64,000 nucleotides of DNA from the NCBI RefSeq assembly GCF_037126175.1, contig NZ_CP146986.1:4225001-4289000 (forward strand), in the 5' to 3' direction. The notes under the pieces are model-generated. The model was not told where the DNA came from, ran no database searches, and worked only from the letters and a program-made list of their open reading frames with translations. The position numbers and the translations under genes are program-made. The stretch comes from Pseudomonas sp. RSB 5.4 (GTDB lineage: Bacteria > Pseudomonadota > Gammaproteobacteria > Pseudomonadales > Pseudomonadaceae). Positions 56,589-64,000 of this stretch are shown here, piece by piece (the first letter of the stretch is position 1; the number at the start of each line of letters is the position of its first letter).

Positions 56589-56765
56589 GATCCCGCCCCT
56601 TCCCTAGTGAAATGCCTGTTCGGCAACTACAGAAAGGTTACGGAGCAAGGTCCTTTAACTGAATGGCGCAGCTTCGCTTTGCGATGCAGGACATTTCCTG
56701 ATCTCGATGGGAATTCTGGCCAGCCCCCTGCGCAAAGGGCTTCAGGTACATTTTCTGACGGACGT

Positions 56766-57395
56766 TTAGCCGCCGCTTGCACCAGCGAGGTCGCCCGGCA
56801 ACAGGTGTTCCTGCACTTTATGGCTGCGAGACGGGATCAGTCGCCCGTTCTCATCGAAGCGCAGGACGATCAGCCAATCGAATACATCATCCGGCCATTT
56901 TTCCTGTCCCATCAGCGCTGTCGCGTCGCCGCCGAACGCCTTGATCAGCTTATTGATATGGCCGTGATGCCAGGCGATCAGCACCGTTGGCGCCTGATTG
57001 CTCTTGCGCAACAACCCGACCAGTTGATGGAGATCACCATTGATGTAGGGCTGCTCGATCGGCAGCTTCAAACGCTCGGACAGCGGCGTCAGCGTCAGGC
57101 GCGAGCGCGAACTCTCCGGGGTGTCGCCGGCAGCGATCAAGCGCTGGGGGGTGAGCGTCTGGCCGTCGAGTTTCAGCGGATTGAAATAGTCGACGTAGGC
57201 GGCCGCACGCTGTTCGCCGCGGGCATTGAGTAGCGATCCCGCATCCGGCTTTTCCGCGTGCCGAATGATCAGCACCGTGGCGTTGCGCAGACCGGAATGG
57301 GCCGGATGATCGGTGACGATCAAGATCAGCATGACAACGGCGATTCCAGCCGCCACCAAAAATCTCGGCACCAACATGCGAACCTTCAGTGACAT
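56766..57395 (-). CDS. Histidine phosphatase family protein
   Basis: The 209-residue protein has an N-terminal membrane segment (FLVAAGIAVVMLILIVT) and the catalytic RHG-like motif TVLIIRHAEKPDAG. A second His lies in VLIAWHHGHINKL. It is probably a periplasm-facing phosphatase; its substrate is unknown. About 175 bases upstream of the porter gene's start, on the opposite strand. Confidence 0.82.
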   Translation of the reverse strand: MSLKVRMLVPRFLVAAGIAVVMLILIVTDHPAHSGLRNATVLIIRHAEKPDAGSLLNARGEQRAAAYVDYFNPLKLDGQTLTPQRLIAAGDTPESSRSRLTLTPLSERLKLPIEQPYINGDLHQLVGLLRKSNQAPTVLIAWHHGHINKLIKAFGGDATALMGQEKWPDDVFDWLIVLRFDENGRLIPSRSHKVQEHLLPGDLAGASGG

Positions 57396-57621
57396 TTCTT
57401 ATCTCGGCTGATCAATCGGCTGAACGGGCCGCGAGTCTAAGTCACCCAATGTTGATAAGGGGTGAAAACGCCCTGTTCTTACAGCTGAGCGACAGGTTCG
57501 TAAAAGAACATGCGACTTCCAACATTTTCCGCTGTTTTGCCGATGCGAACCGGTGCTATTTTCGGTAACGAAACTGTAACATTCGCATCCGCAGTCAAAA
57601 CAAGAAATCTGGAGCTCTTGA

Positions 57622-58971
57622 ATGTTTGCTTTCTTTCGACCTGCCGCACATCAGGCTCCATTGCCTGAAGAAAAAATAGACAGTACTTACCGACGCCTGC
57701 GCTGGCAGATCTTCGCCGGTATCTTCTTTGGTTACGCCGGTTACTACCTGCTGCGCAAAAACTTCTCGCTGGCCATGCCGTACCTGATCGACGAGGGCTA
57801 CACCCGGGGTCAGTTAGGTGTGGCAATGTCAGCCATCGCGATTGCTTACGGCTTGTCGAAGTTCTTGATGGGCCTGGTGTCCGATCGTTCCAACCCACGT
57901 TACTTCCTGCCGTTCGGCTTGCTGATCTCGGCAGGCGTGATGTTCGTCTTCGGTTTCGCACCGTGGGCCACGTCCAGCGTGACCATGATGTTCATTCTGT
58001 TGTTCATCAACGGCTGGGCTCAGGGCATGGGTTGGCCGCCGAGCGGTCGGACCATGGTGCACTGGTGGTCGCAGAAAGAGCGCGGTGGCGTGGTGTCGGT
58101 GTGGAACGTGGCGCACAACGTGGGTGGGGGCCTGATCGGTCCGTTGTTCCTGCTCGGCATGGGCCTGTTCAATGACTGGCATGCGGCATTCTATGTGCCG
58201 GCTGCCGTGGCCCTGGGTGTGGCGGCGTTCGCGTTCATGACCATGCGCGATACCCCGCAATCGGTTGGCCTGCCGCCAATCGAGCAGTACAAGAACGATT
58301 ACCCCGAAGGCTACGATGCCAGCCACGAAGACGAATTCAGCACCAAGGAAATCTTCGTCAAGTACGTGCTGCGCAACAAAATGCTCTGGTACGTGGCCAT
58401 GGCCAACGTCTTCGTCTACCTGCTGCGCTATGGCGTACTGGACTGGGCCCCGACGTATCTGAAGGAAGCCAAGCACTTCACCGTGGACACCACGTCGTGG
58501 GCGTACTTCTTCTACGAGTGGGCCGGTATTCCAGGCACGCTGCTGTGTGGCTGGATGTCAGACAAGATCTTCCGTGGCAATCGCGGCCTGACCGGCATGG
58601 TATTCATGGCGCTGGTCACCGTGGCGACGCTGGTCTACTGGCTCAACCCGCCGGGCAACCCGACTATCGACATGATCGCGCTGTTCTCCATTGGCTTCCT
58701 GATCTATGGCCCGGTGATGTTGACCGGTTTGCAGGCGCTGGAACTGGCACCGAAGAAAGCCGCCGGTACTGCAGCAGGCTTCACCGGTCTGTTTGGTTAT
58801 CTGGGTGGATCGGTCGCGGCCAGTGCAGCGATGGGCTACACCGTGGACCATTTCGGCTGGGACGGCGGCTTTGTGCTGCTGGTGGGCGGCTGCATCATGG
58901 CGATGGTTTGCCTGGCACCCACCTTGTGGCACAAGAAAGTCGCCAGTCAGGGCCGTGAGGCGCTCGCCTGA
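57622..58971 (+). CDS. glpT: Glycerol-3-phosphate transporter GlpT
   Basis: The 449-residue major-facilitator protein has about 12 membrane helices. It shows the organophosphate:Pi antiporter marks [20 protein letters not shown] and [20 protein letters not shown]. It exchanges glycerol-3-phosphate for phosphate. The start follows CTGGAG. Its 3' end overlaps the convergent ChaC-like gene by 25 bases. Confidence 0.93.
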   Translation: MFAFFRPAAHQAPLPEEKIDSTYRRLRWQIFAGIFFGYAGYYLLRKNFSLAMPYLIDEGYTRGQLGVAMSAIAIAYGLSKFLMGLVSDRSNPRYFLPFGLLISAGVMFVFGFAPWATSSVTMMFILLFINGWAQGMGWPPSGRTMVHWWSQKERGGVVSVWNVAHNVGGGLIGPLFLLGMGLFNDWHAAFYVPAAVALGVAAFAFMTMRDTPQSVGLPPIEQYKNDYPEGYDASHEDEFSTKEIFVKYVLRNKMLWYVAMANVFVYLLRYGVLDWAPTYLKEAKHFTVDTTSWAYFFYEWAGIPGTLLCGWMSDKIFRGNRGLTGMVFMALVTVATLVYWLNPPGNPTIDMIALFSIGFLIYGPVMLTGLQALELAPKKAAGTAAGFTGLFGYLGGSVAASAAMGYTVDHFGWDGGFVLLVGGCIMAMVCLAPTLWHKKVASQGREALA

Positions 58972-59615
58972 TCGACCTTTGACTTGCAGCGCTTGAGCCG
59001 CGCCTCCAGATTTCGATCCGGCATGGCGTGGCTGCGCAGGGCGTGGGCGGTCTGCTCGACATAATCGCGAGTGGTGCCGTAGCGCCCGCAAGCGCTTTCG
59101 AACACCTGACTCAGCACATGATCTGACAAGTTGCCAGCATAGCTGGGCAGGTGTCGCTCCAAAACAAACCCTAACGCCTGAACCTGGCTACCGTCCTCAA
59201 GACGGCAGTTGAGCCAGTGTGGACGATAGGACGGGAACGGCATCTCGCGTTTCCACAGTGCATACAGCGCAGCGTCGAGATTTTCTTCCGGCAGCCGATA
59301 GGCAAAGCCGCTGCACGAACCGCCACGATCCAGACCGAACACCAGCCCGGGCATTTCCGGCGTCCCACGGTGCTCGTGCGACCACAGATACAAACCGCGA
59401 TGATAGCCATGCACCCGCCCGCGCACCCGCTCCACCGCCGAACATTCCGGGCGCCAGATCAGCGACCCGTAGGCGAACAGCCACACCGGCCCGCCCTTGT
59501 GGCGCGCCATGGTCGATTGCATGGAAGCGAGAAGTTGTTCGTGAGTGAGCTGCGGCCCCAGATCGAGCCGCGGAGGATAAGCCAGATTCAGAAAAGCAGA
59601 TTCTATGGCTGTCAT
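58947..59615 (-). CDS. Gamma-glutamylcyclotransferase, ChaC-like
   Basis: The product of about 222 residues has the substrate motif [13 protein letters not shown] and [19 protein letters not shown], as in ChaC proteins, which cleave glutathione or gamma-glutamyl peptides to 5-oxoproline. The start at 59615 (MTAIESAFL) is a best guess; no strong ribosome site is present, and an upstream codon at 59660 exists. It overlaps glpT at the 3' end. Confidence 0.85.
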   Translation of the reverse strand: MTAIESAFLNLAYPPRLDLGPQLTHEQLLASMQSTMARHKGGPVWLFAYGSLIWRPECSAVERVRGRVHGYHRGLYLWSHEHRGTPEMPGLVFGLDRGGSCSGFAYRLPEENLDAALYALWKREMPFPSYRPHWLNCRLEDGSQVQALGFVLERHLPSYAGNLSDHVLSQVFESACGRYGTTRDYVEQTAHALRSHAMPDRNLEARLKRCKSKVDQASASRP

Positions 59616-59969
59616 GACGGAAGTGTTCGGCCCCGCAAGTATTACAAGATGTAAGCGCAATTCGTTCGATAGAACATATAGCAGTAAATCTAAAACGAAA
59701 AGTGCTAAAGGATGTATGACCTGCTCGATAGCGCTAAACCGGGTGTATCAGTCAACGCTATGCGGTTTTATATAGCCTAATACCATTGCCGAAATATCTT
59801 AAATACCCGAATGAAATATGCATAAGCCTTCGCTTGTTCAGGATTGGTTCAAGAAATCGCAGGAATCTTCCTACTAAACTGTCGGACTTTCTGTCTTTCC
59901 CGTCGCTGAACGCCTACGTATAACGGCCTTCCTCTGGCGCAAGCCATACCGTTTAACCGAGGCTGCACA
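59616..59969. promoter_or_regulatory. AT-rich intergenic region with PhoP-box-like repeat
   Basis: This 354-base gap is clearly lower in G+C than its surroundings. Near the plus-strand gene it contains the direct repeat TGTTCA-GGATT-GGTTCA at 59835-59851, an 11-base period as in PhoP boxes ((T/G)GTTTA-type). TACTAA at 59872 could be a -10 element. No gene was seen in it. Confidence 0.45.
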
Positions 59970-60446
59970 ATGAAGAAACCAAGGCTTTTGGCCGCATTGC
60001 TATTGATTCAAACCGACCAGGCGCTGGCCGAGGATGACACTCAAAAAGACCAGGGCTTCTGGTATGCACAGACCAGTGTCTATACCCGACATTATTCGCC
60101 CGACCCCGAACACAATAATCATCAGGACTTGATCGGCATCGAACGCAATCAGGCTTCCGGCTGGGTATTTGGCGGGGCAACTTTCCGTAACTCGTTCCGC
60201 CAGCGATCAAATTACGCCTATGCCGGCAAACGCTATGACAGCAGCGAGTATCCGGTGTATCTGAAAGTCACGGGTGGGCTGCTGCAGGGCTATCGCGGTG
60301 ATTACAAGGACAAGATTCCACTGAACCGCTACGGCGTTGCGCCGGTGATCATTCCGTCCGTCGGCACTCACTACGGCCCATTGGCCGCCGAGCTGGTGTT
60401 TCTCGGCGCCAATGCGGCGATGGTGACGACCGGCGTGCGTTTCTGA
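59970..60446 (+). CDS. Small outer-membrane barrel protein, possibly PagP-like
   Basis: The 158-residue protein has a signal peptide (LLAALLLIQTDQALA) and ends in TTGVRF, an outer-membrane C-terminal signature. Alternating aromatic residues give about eight likely strands. The layout resembles the lipid A palmitoyltransferase PagP: an early His (H41 in YTRHYSPD), a segment FRNSF (N74-S75) where PagP has an Asp-Ser pair, and a late VIIPSVGTHYGPLAAEL stretch like PagP's SVGYGPVTF. This is fold-level similarity only. Related genes are sometimes labelled glycerol-3-phosphate transporter, probably from the nearby glpT; the size rules that out. Confidence 0.6.
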   Translation: MKKPRLLAALLLIQTDQALAEDDTQKDQGFWYAQTSVYTRHYSPDPEHNNHQDLIGIERNQASGWVFGGATFRNSFRQRSNYAYAGKRYDSSEYPVYLKVTGGLLQGYRGDYKDKIPLNRYGVAPVIIPSVGTHYGPLAAELVFLGANAAMVTTGVRF

Positions 60447-60469
60447 GGGCGCGGCTCAATTCGCACGGA

Positions 60470-61438
60470 TCAGGATCGAGGCGCGTAGGCAAATACGTCG
60501 GCGCGCATCTGGTGTGCATCCATGCCGGCTTCCACCAGAGCATCCAGCGTGCCGTAGACCATCGCCGGCGAGCCGCTGGCGTAGACGTGCAGGGACTTCA
60601 GATCGGCGAAGTCTTCACACACGGCCTGGTGCAACATCCCGCAGCGCCCTTCCCAACCGCACTGGTCGCTGACGACTTTGTGCAGGAACAGATTGGGCAG
60701 CTTCAACCATTCGTCCCAATGCTCGATCTGGTAGAAATCTTCCGGACGACGCACACCCCAATACAGATGCACCGGGTGCTTGAAGCCGTTGGCACGGCAG
60801 TGTTCGATCAGGCTGTGGATCTGGCCCATGCCGGTACCGGCGGCGATCAGCACCAGCGGCCCGTCAGGCAATTCGGCGAGGTGAGTGTCACCGAACGGCA
60901 ATTCGACGCGCACCAGCGGGTTGCGCTGTAGTTGCTCGATCAGACTCAGGGCACTGGCTTCGCGGGCCAGTACGTGGATTTCCAGGTCGCGCCCGCCGTG
61001 CGGCGCCGAGGCCATGGAGAACGCCGACTTCTCGCCGCTCTCACGCTCGATCATCAGGTACTGCCCGGCGTGATAACGCGGCGGCTTGCCGGCCGGCGCC
61101 CGCAGACGCACGCGCCAGGTGTCGCCGCCGACGTCCCGGCATTCGATGACCTGACACGACAGGCTGCGCACCGGCAGTTCTCCCAACGCGAGCACGCCAT
61201 CCCACAGCAGGATGCAATCTTCCAGCGGCTCGGCTATGCAAGTGTAGAACTCGCCGTGGTCGTGCACCTTGCCGGCCTGTTCGACCCGGCCTTCCACCAG
61301 CAACGCCGCACACACATGGCAATTGCCGTTGCGGCAGCTTTGCGGGCAGTCGTAGCCCAGGCGCCGCGCTCCATCGAGAATCCGCTCGCCGGGCCGTATC
61401 TCAAGCACCGCTCCGGAGGGCTGCAGGGTTACACGCAT
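60470..61438 (-). CDS. 2Fe-2S ferredoxin-NAD(P)H flavin/CDP-glucoseen reductase-like
   Basis: The 322-residue protein has an N-terminal plant-type 2Fe-2S domain with ligands Cys35, Cys40, Cys43 and Cys67 (CPQSCRNGNCHVC; YTC). It is followed by an FAD domain (RYHAGQYLMIERES) and an NAD(P)H domain (LVLIAAGTGMGQIHSLIEHC). It resembles AscD/Fre-type reductases. The start overlaps the ubiD stop as TGATG, so translation is coupled. In E. coli the flavin reductase gene fre also lies next to ubiD, which suggests a role in supplying reduced flavin. Confidence 0.88.
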   Translation of the reverse strand: MRVTLQPSGAVLEIRPGERILDGARRLGYDCPQSCRNGNCHVCAALLVEGRVEQAGKVHDHGEFYTCIAEPLEDCILLWDGVLALGELPVRSLSCQVIECRDVGGDTWRVRLRAPAGKPPRYHAGQYLMIERESGEKSAFSMASAPHGGRDLEIHVLAREASALSLIEQLQRNPLVRVELPFGDTHLAELPDGPLVLIAAGTGMGQIHSLIEHCRANGFKHPVHLYWGVRRPEDFYQIEHWDEWLKLPNLFLHKVVSDQCGWEGRCGMLHQAVCEDFADLKSLHVYASGSPAMVYGTLDALVEAGMDAHQMRADVFAYAPRS

Positions 61439-62904
61439 CAATCTATTCCTAACTGATTCCAGATGGCATCGATCCGCTGGGTGACGGCGTCGTCCTTGAC
61501 GATCACACGGCCCCACTCGCGAGTGGTTTCACCCGGCCATTTGTGGGTGGCATCCAGGCCCATTTTCGAGCCCAGGCCGGACACCGGCGAGGCGAAGTCG
61601 AGGTAGTCGATCGGCGTGTTGTCGATCATCACCGTGTCGCGCTTGGGGTCCATGCGCGTGGTGATGGCCCAGATCACGTCGTTCCAGTCCCGGGCGTTGA
61701 TATCGTCGTCAGTGACGATAACGAACTTGGTGTACATGAACTGTCGCAAAAACGACCAGACACCGAGCATCACGCGCTTGGCATGCCCCGGATACGACTT
61801 CTTCATCGTCACCACGGCCATGCGGTACGAGCAGCCTTCGGGCGGCAGGTAGAAGTCGGTGATTTCCGGAAACTGCTTCTGCAGGATCGGCACGAACACT
61901 TCGTTCAGCGCCACGCCGAGAATCGCCGGCTCATCCGGCGGACGACCGGTGTAGGTGCTGTGGTAGATCGGCTTGATCCGGTGGGTGATGCGTTCGACGG
62001 TGAACACCGGGAAGCTGTCGACTTCGTTGTAGTACCCGGTGTGGTCGCCGTACGGGCCCTCGTCGGCCATTTCGCCCGGATGGATCACGCCTTCGAGGAT
62101 GATCTCGGCAGTGGCCGGCACTTGCAGGTCGTTGCCACGGCACTTCACCAGTTCAGTGCGATTGCCGCGCAACAGGCCGGCGAAAGCGTATTCGGAAAGG
62201 CTGTCCGGCACCGGCGTCACGGCACCGAGAATGGTCGCCGGGTCTGCACCCAGCGCCACAGACACCGGGAACGGCTGACCCGGGTGCTTCTCGCACCACT
62301 CACGGAAGTCCAGCGCACCGCCACGGTGGCTGAGCCAGCGCATGATCACCTTGTTGCGGCCGATCACTTGCTGACGGTAGATACCGAGGTTCTGGCGGTC
62401 CTTGTTCGGGCCTTTGGTGACGGTCAGGCCCCAGGTGATCAGCGGGCCGACGTCGCCAGGCCAGCAGGTCTGCACCGGCAGCATCGCCAGGTCGACGTCG
62501 TCGCCTTCGATGACCACTTCCTGGCACACCGCATCTTTGACGACTTTCGGCGCCATCGAGATGATCTTGCGGAAGATCGGCAGTTTCGACCACGCGTCCT
62601 TCAAACCCTTCGGCGGCTCCGGTTCCTTGAGGAAGGCCAGCAGCTTGCCGATCTCGCGCAGCTCGCTGACCGACTCGGCGCCCATGCCCATGGCCACCCG
62701 CTCCGGGGTGCCGAACAGGTTGCCGAGCACCGGAATGTCGTAACCGGTCGGTTTCTCGAACAGCAGCGCCGGGCCCTTGGCCCGCAGTGTGCGGTCGCAC
62801 ACCTCGGTCATCTCCAGCACCGGCGAGACGGGAATCTGGATGCGTTTCAACTCTCCGCGCTGCTCAAGCTGCTGCACGAAATCCCGAAGATCCTTGAATT
62901 TCAT
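61438..62904 (-). CDS. ubiD: 4-hydroxy-3-polyprenylbenzoate decarboxylase UbiD
   Basis: The 488-residue decarboxylase uses prenylated FMN to decarboxylate the ubiquinone precursor. It opens [20 protein letters not shown] and has [37 protein letters not shown] and [20 protein letters not shown]. The start at 62904 is chosen over 62922 because it matches the family N-terminus. Confidence 0.95.
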   Translation of the reverse strand: MKFKDLRDFVQQLEQRGELKRIQIPVSPVLEMTEVCDRTLRAKGPALLFEKPTGYDIPVLGNLFGTPERVAMGMGAESVSELREIGKLLAFLKEPEPPKGLKDAWSKLPIFRKIISMAPKVVKDAVCQEVVIEGDDVDLAMLPVQTCWPGDVGPLITWGLTVTKGPNKDRQNLGIYRQQVIGRNKVIMRWLSHRGGALDFREWCEKHPGQPFPVSVALGADPATILGAVTPVPDSLSEYAFAGLLRGNRTELVKCRGNDLQVPATAEIILEGVIHPGEMADEGPYGDHTGYYNEVDSFPVFTVERITHRIKPIYHSTYTGRPPDEPAILGVALNEVFVPILQKQFPEITDFYLPPEGCSYRMAVVTMKKSYPGHAKRVMLGVWSFLRQFMYTKFVIVTDDDINARDWNDVIWAITTRMDPKRDTVMIDNTPIDYLDFASPVSGLGSKMGLDATHKWPGETTREWGRVIVKDDAVTQRIDAIWNQLGID

Positions 62905-62973
62905 TGACGATGGCACCCTCAAAATAGGCGTACATCCTACCTGCTATGCAGCCCTGTGGCAGCCTGTCGCTGC

Positions 62974-64000
62974 TTACTTGGCTGCATTCGTCTGCGCTTT
63001 GCCAAGGTTTTCCCGGGCTTGCAGGCCGATAAACAGCGGCTCAAGGATCGGCGCCACAAACCGCGCGCCGACTTCGGACAGGTGATTGTCATCGGTGTAC
63101 AGCGAGTACCCACCGAGTTCGGCGTGGCACAGGCCCTTGTCATCACACAGCCGCGGTGCCGGATCGACCACGCGCACCGCCGGATCATTCTGCGCCAACT
63201 GCGCGAACAACTGGCTGATGAACACCTGACGCTTGTGGTGCGCCTCGACGGCCAGACCGACGTCATCCACCGGACGATCGAGCATTGCCAGCCGCGTCAG
63301 TCGATACGGCGGGCTGAACGCCTGCAACGGCGCCTCTTTCACCAGCCATACGCGATGCCCGGCCGCACGCAATTGCGCCACGCGAGTGCGCAGTCCTGCG
63401 GCAAAACGCTGCTCGGCCTCGGCGCGATCGTAACGGCCGTCCGGTGTTCTCAGCACATGACCGAGATCGCCCTTGGCGTCGCCGTACAGGTACAGGCTCC
63501 AGCGGGCGACCAGCACCACATCGCTGACCGCTTGCGCCTTCAACCCCTGCTCGACCCGCTTGTTGAAGCGCGCACAAACTCCGTCGTACTCCAATCCATC
63601 AACCGGAATGCAACCAGGAGAACTGGCGAGGATCACGCTGACGCCATGGGCTTGGGCACCGTCATCGAACACCGGGATCAGCGCCGTGGCATGGCTGTCG
63701 CCCCAGACCATCGCGCGGGTCGGCAGATCCTTCACGCCGTAATGGCAGAACAGCTTGTCGTCAGGCGTCTTGTCATCCGCCAGACACGCCATCAGCTCCG
63801 GTCGCCACTCGCGGCCCTTGGCGTATTGCAGTGCCTGCTCGGACAAGCGCCATGGCAGGCCATCGGTCCAGCGCAGCGATTGCCCGGCCAGACCGAGCAG
63901 CAGAATCCCGCAGAAACCGGCCAGCAGAATCTGCCGACGCCCGGCGAGCAAGCGCCGTTCACGGAACGGTGTTTCGACGAACTTCCATGACAGATACCCC
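62974..64000 (-). CDS. OafA-type acyltransferase with SGNH domain (partial, 5' end outside)
   Basis: The frame is open to the right edge, so only the C-terminal part is seen (about 341 residues). At the edge it reads SWKFVETPFRERR, the end of an acyltransferase-3 membrane domain. One hydrophobic helix follows (ILLAGFCGILLLGLAG), then a periplasmic SGNH domain with AMVWGDSHATALIPV (catalytic Ser) and YTDDNHLSEVGA (Asp-His pair). Such proteins O-acetylate surface polysaccharides. It is convergent with nothing; ubiD lies directly downstream. Confidence 0.88.
   Translation of the reverse strand, partial: GYLSWKFVETPFRERRLLAGRRQILLAGFCGILLLGLAGQSLRWTDGLPWRLSEQALQYAKGREWRPELMACLADDKTPDDKLFCHYGVKDLPTRAMVWGDSHATALIPVFDDGAQAHGVSVILASSPGCIPVDGLEYDGVCARFNKRVEQGLKAQAVSDVVLVARWSLYLYGDAKGDLGHVLRTPDGRYDRAEAEQRFAAGLRTRVAQLRAAGHRVWLVKEAPLQAFSPPYRLTRLAMLDRPVDDVGLAVEAHHKRQVFISQLFAQLAQNDPAVRVVDPAPRLCDDKGLCHAELGGYSLYTDDNHLSEVGARFVAPILEPLFIGLQARENLGKAQTNAAK

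Noticed and set aside
61543..62907. 454-residue open frame antisense to ubiD
   Set aside because: It mirrors ubiD codons; its His/Arg-rich composition is typical of antisense frames in high-GC genes.

Overview
The window is chromosomal DNA of a fluorescent pseudomonad, most likely of the Pseudomonas fluorescens group. The evidence is the GC-rich codon use, the many REP/REPIN palindromes of the 'GTGGGAGCGGGCTTGCTCGCGAA' type between genes, and gene order that I remember from other Pseudomonas genomes. The coding is dense, with no phage, insertion sequence, integrase, CRISPR array, tRNA or rRNA recognised. One small RNA gene (6S RNA, ssrS) is present.

Layout. (1) 0.1-9.1 kb: a short solute-binding protein, a DUF523 protein, a prolyl-hydroxylase-like 2OG-Fe(II) oxygenase, a DUF2059 protein, an alpha/beta hydrolase, a thioredoxin-like membrane protein, a penicillin/acyl-homoserine-lactone acylase (HacB type), and a divergent pair of a GlxA-type regulator and an HD-domain hydrolase. 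(2) 9.3-19.8 kb: the polyamine locus spuH-G-F-E-D-C-B on the minus strand and spuI on the plus strand. spuA, the gamma-glutamyl hydrolase gene expected between spuB and spuI, survives only as an N-terminal remnant. A TetR regulator follows. (3) 20.8-29.4 kb: a sulfur-scavenging cluster made of ssuE-A-D-C-B-F (alkanesulfonate uptake and desulfonation), the 1-Cys peroxiredoxin lsfA, an OprD-family porin, and a taurine-binding protein gene (tauA) with no tauBCD beside it. (4) 29.6-38.2 kb: argA and argE, a CYTH/CHAD triphosphatase, an Lrp regulator divergent from a small possible ACT protein, an orphan GspE-like ATPase, a two-TM hypothetical and a DUF2388 protein. (5) 38.4-47.1 kb: the glycine cleavage genes gcvP, gcvH and gcvT, with a convergent DegT-type aminotransferase gene between gcvP and gcvH, then an Fe(III) ABC permease and binding protein. 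(6) 47.4-53.6 kb: ubiI, ubiH, pepP, ygfB, a coiled-coil protein, zapA, 6S RNA, 5-formyl-THF cyclo-ligase and a 51-residue membrane peptide. (7) 53.7-64 kb: an EVE protein, a FliL-like protein, a quinone oxidoreductase, a TonB-like protein, a histidine phosphatase, glpT, a ChaC-like protein, a possible PagP-like small outer-membrane protein, a 2Fe-2S flavin reductase translationally coupled to ubiD, and the 3' part of an OafA/SGNH acyltransferase that runs off the window.

The main metabolic themes are polyamine uptake and catabolism, organosulfur scavenging, arginine and glycine metabolism, and ubiquinone biosynthesis. The most unusual points are the decayed spuA inside an otherwise intact polyamine operon, the orphan tauA, the glycine cleavage genes split by an antisense gene, a possible divergent PagP preceded by a PhoP-box-like direct repeat, and at least three families of large intergenic inverted repeats. 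I did not find a clearly new defence or mobile system. Statements about P. aeruginosa gene order come from memory, not from a search.
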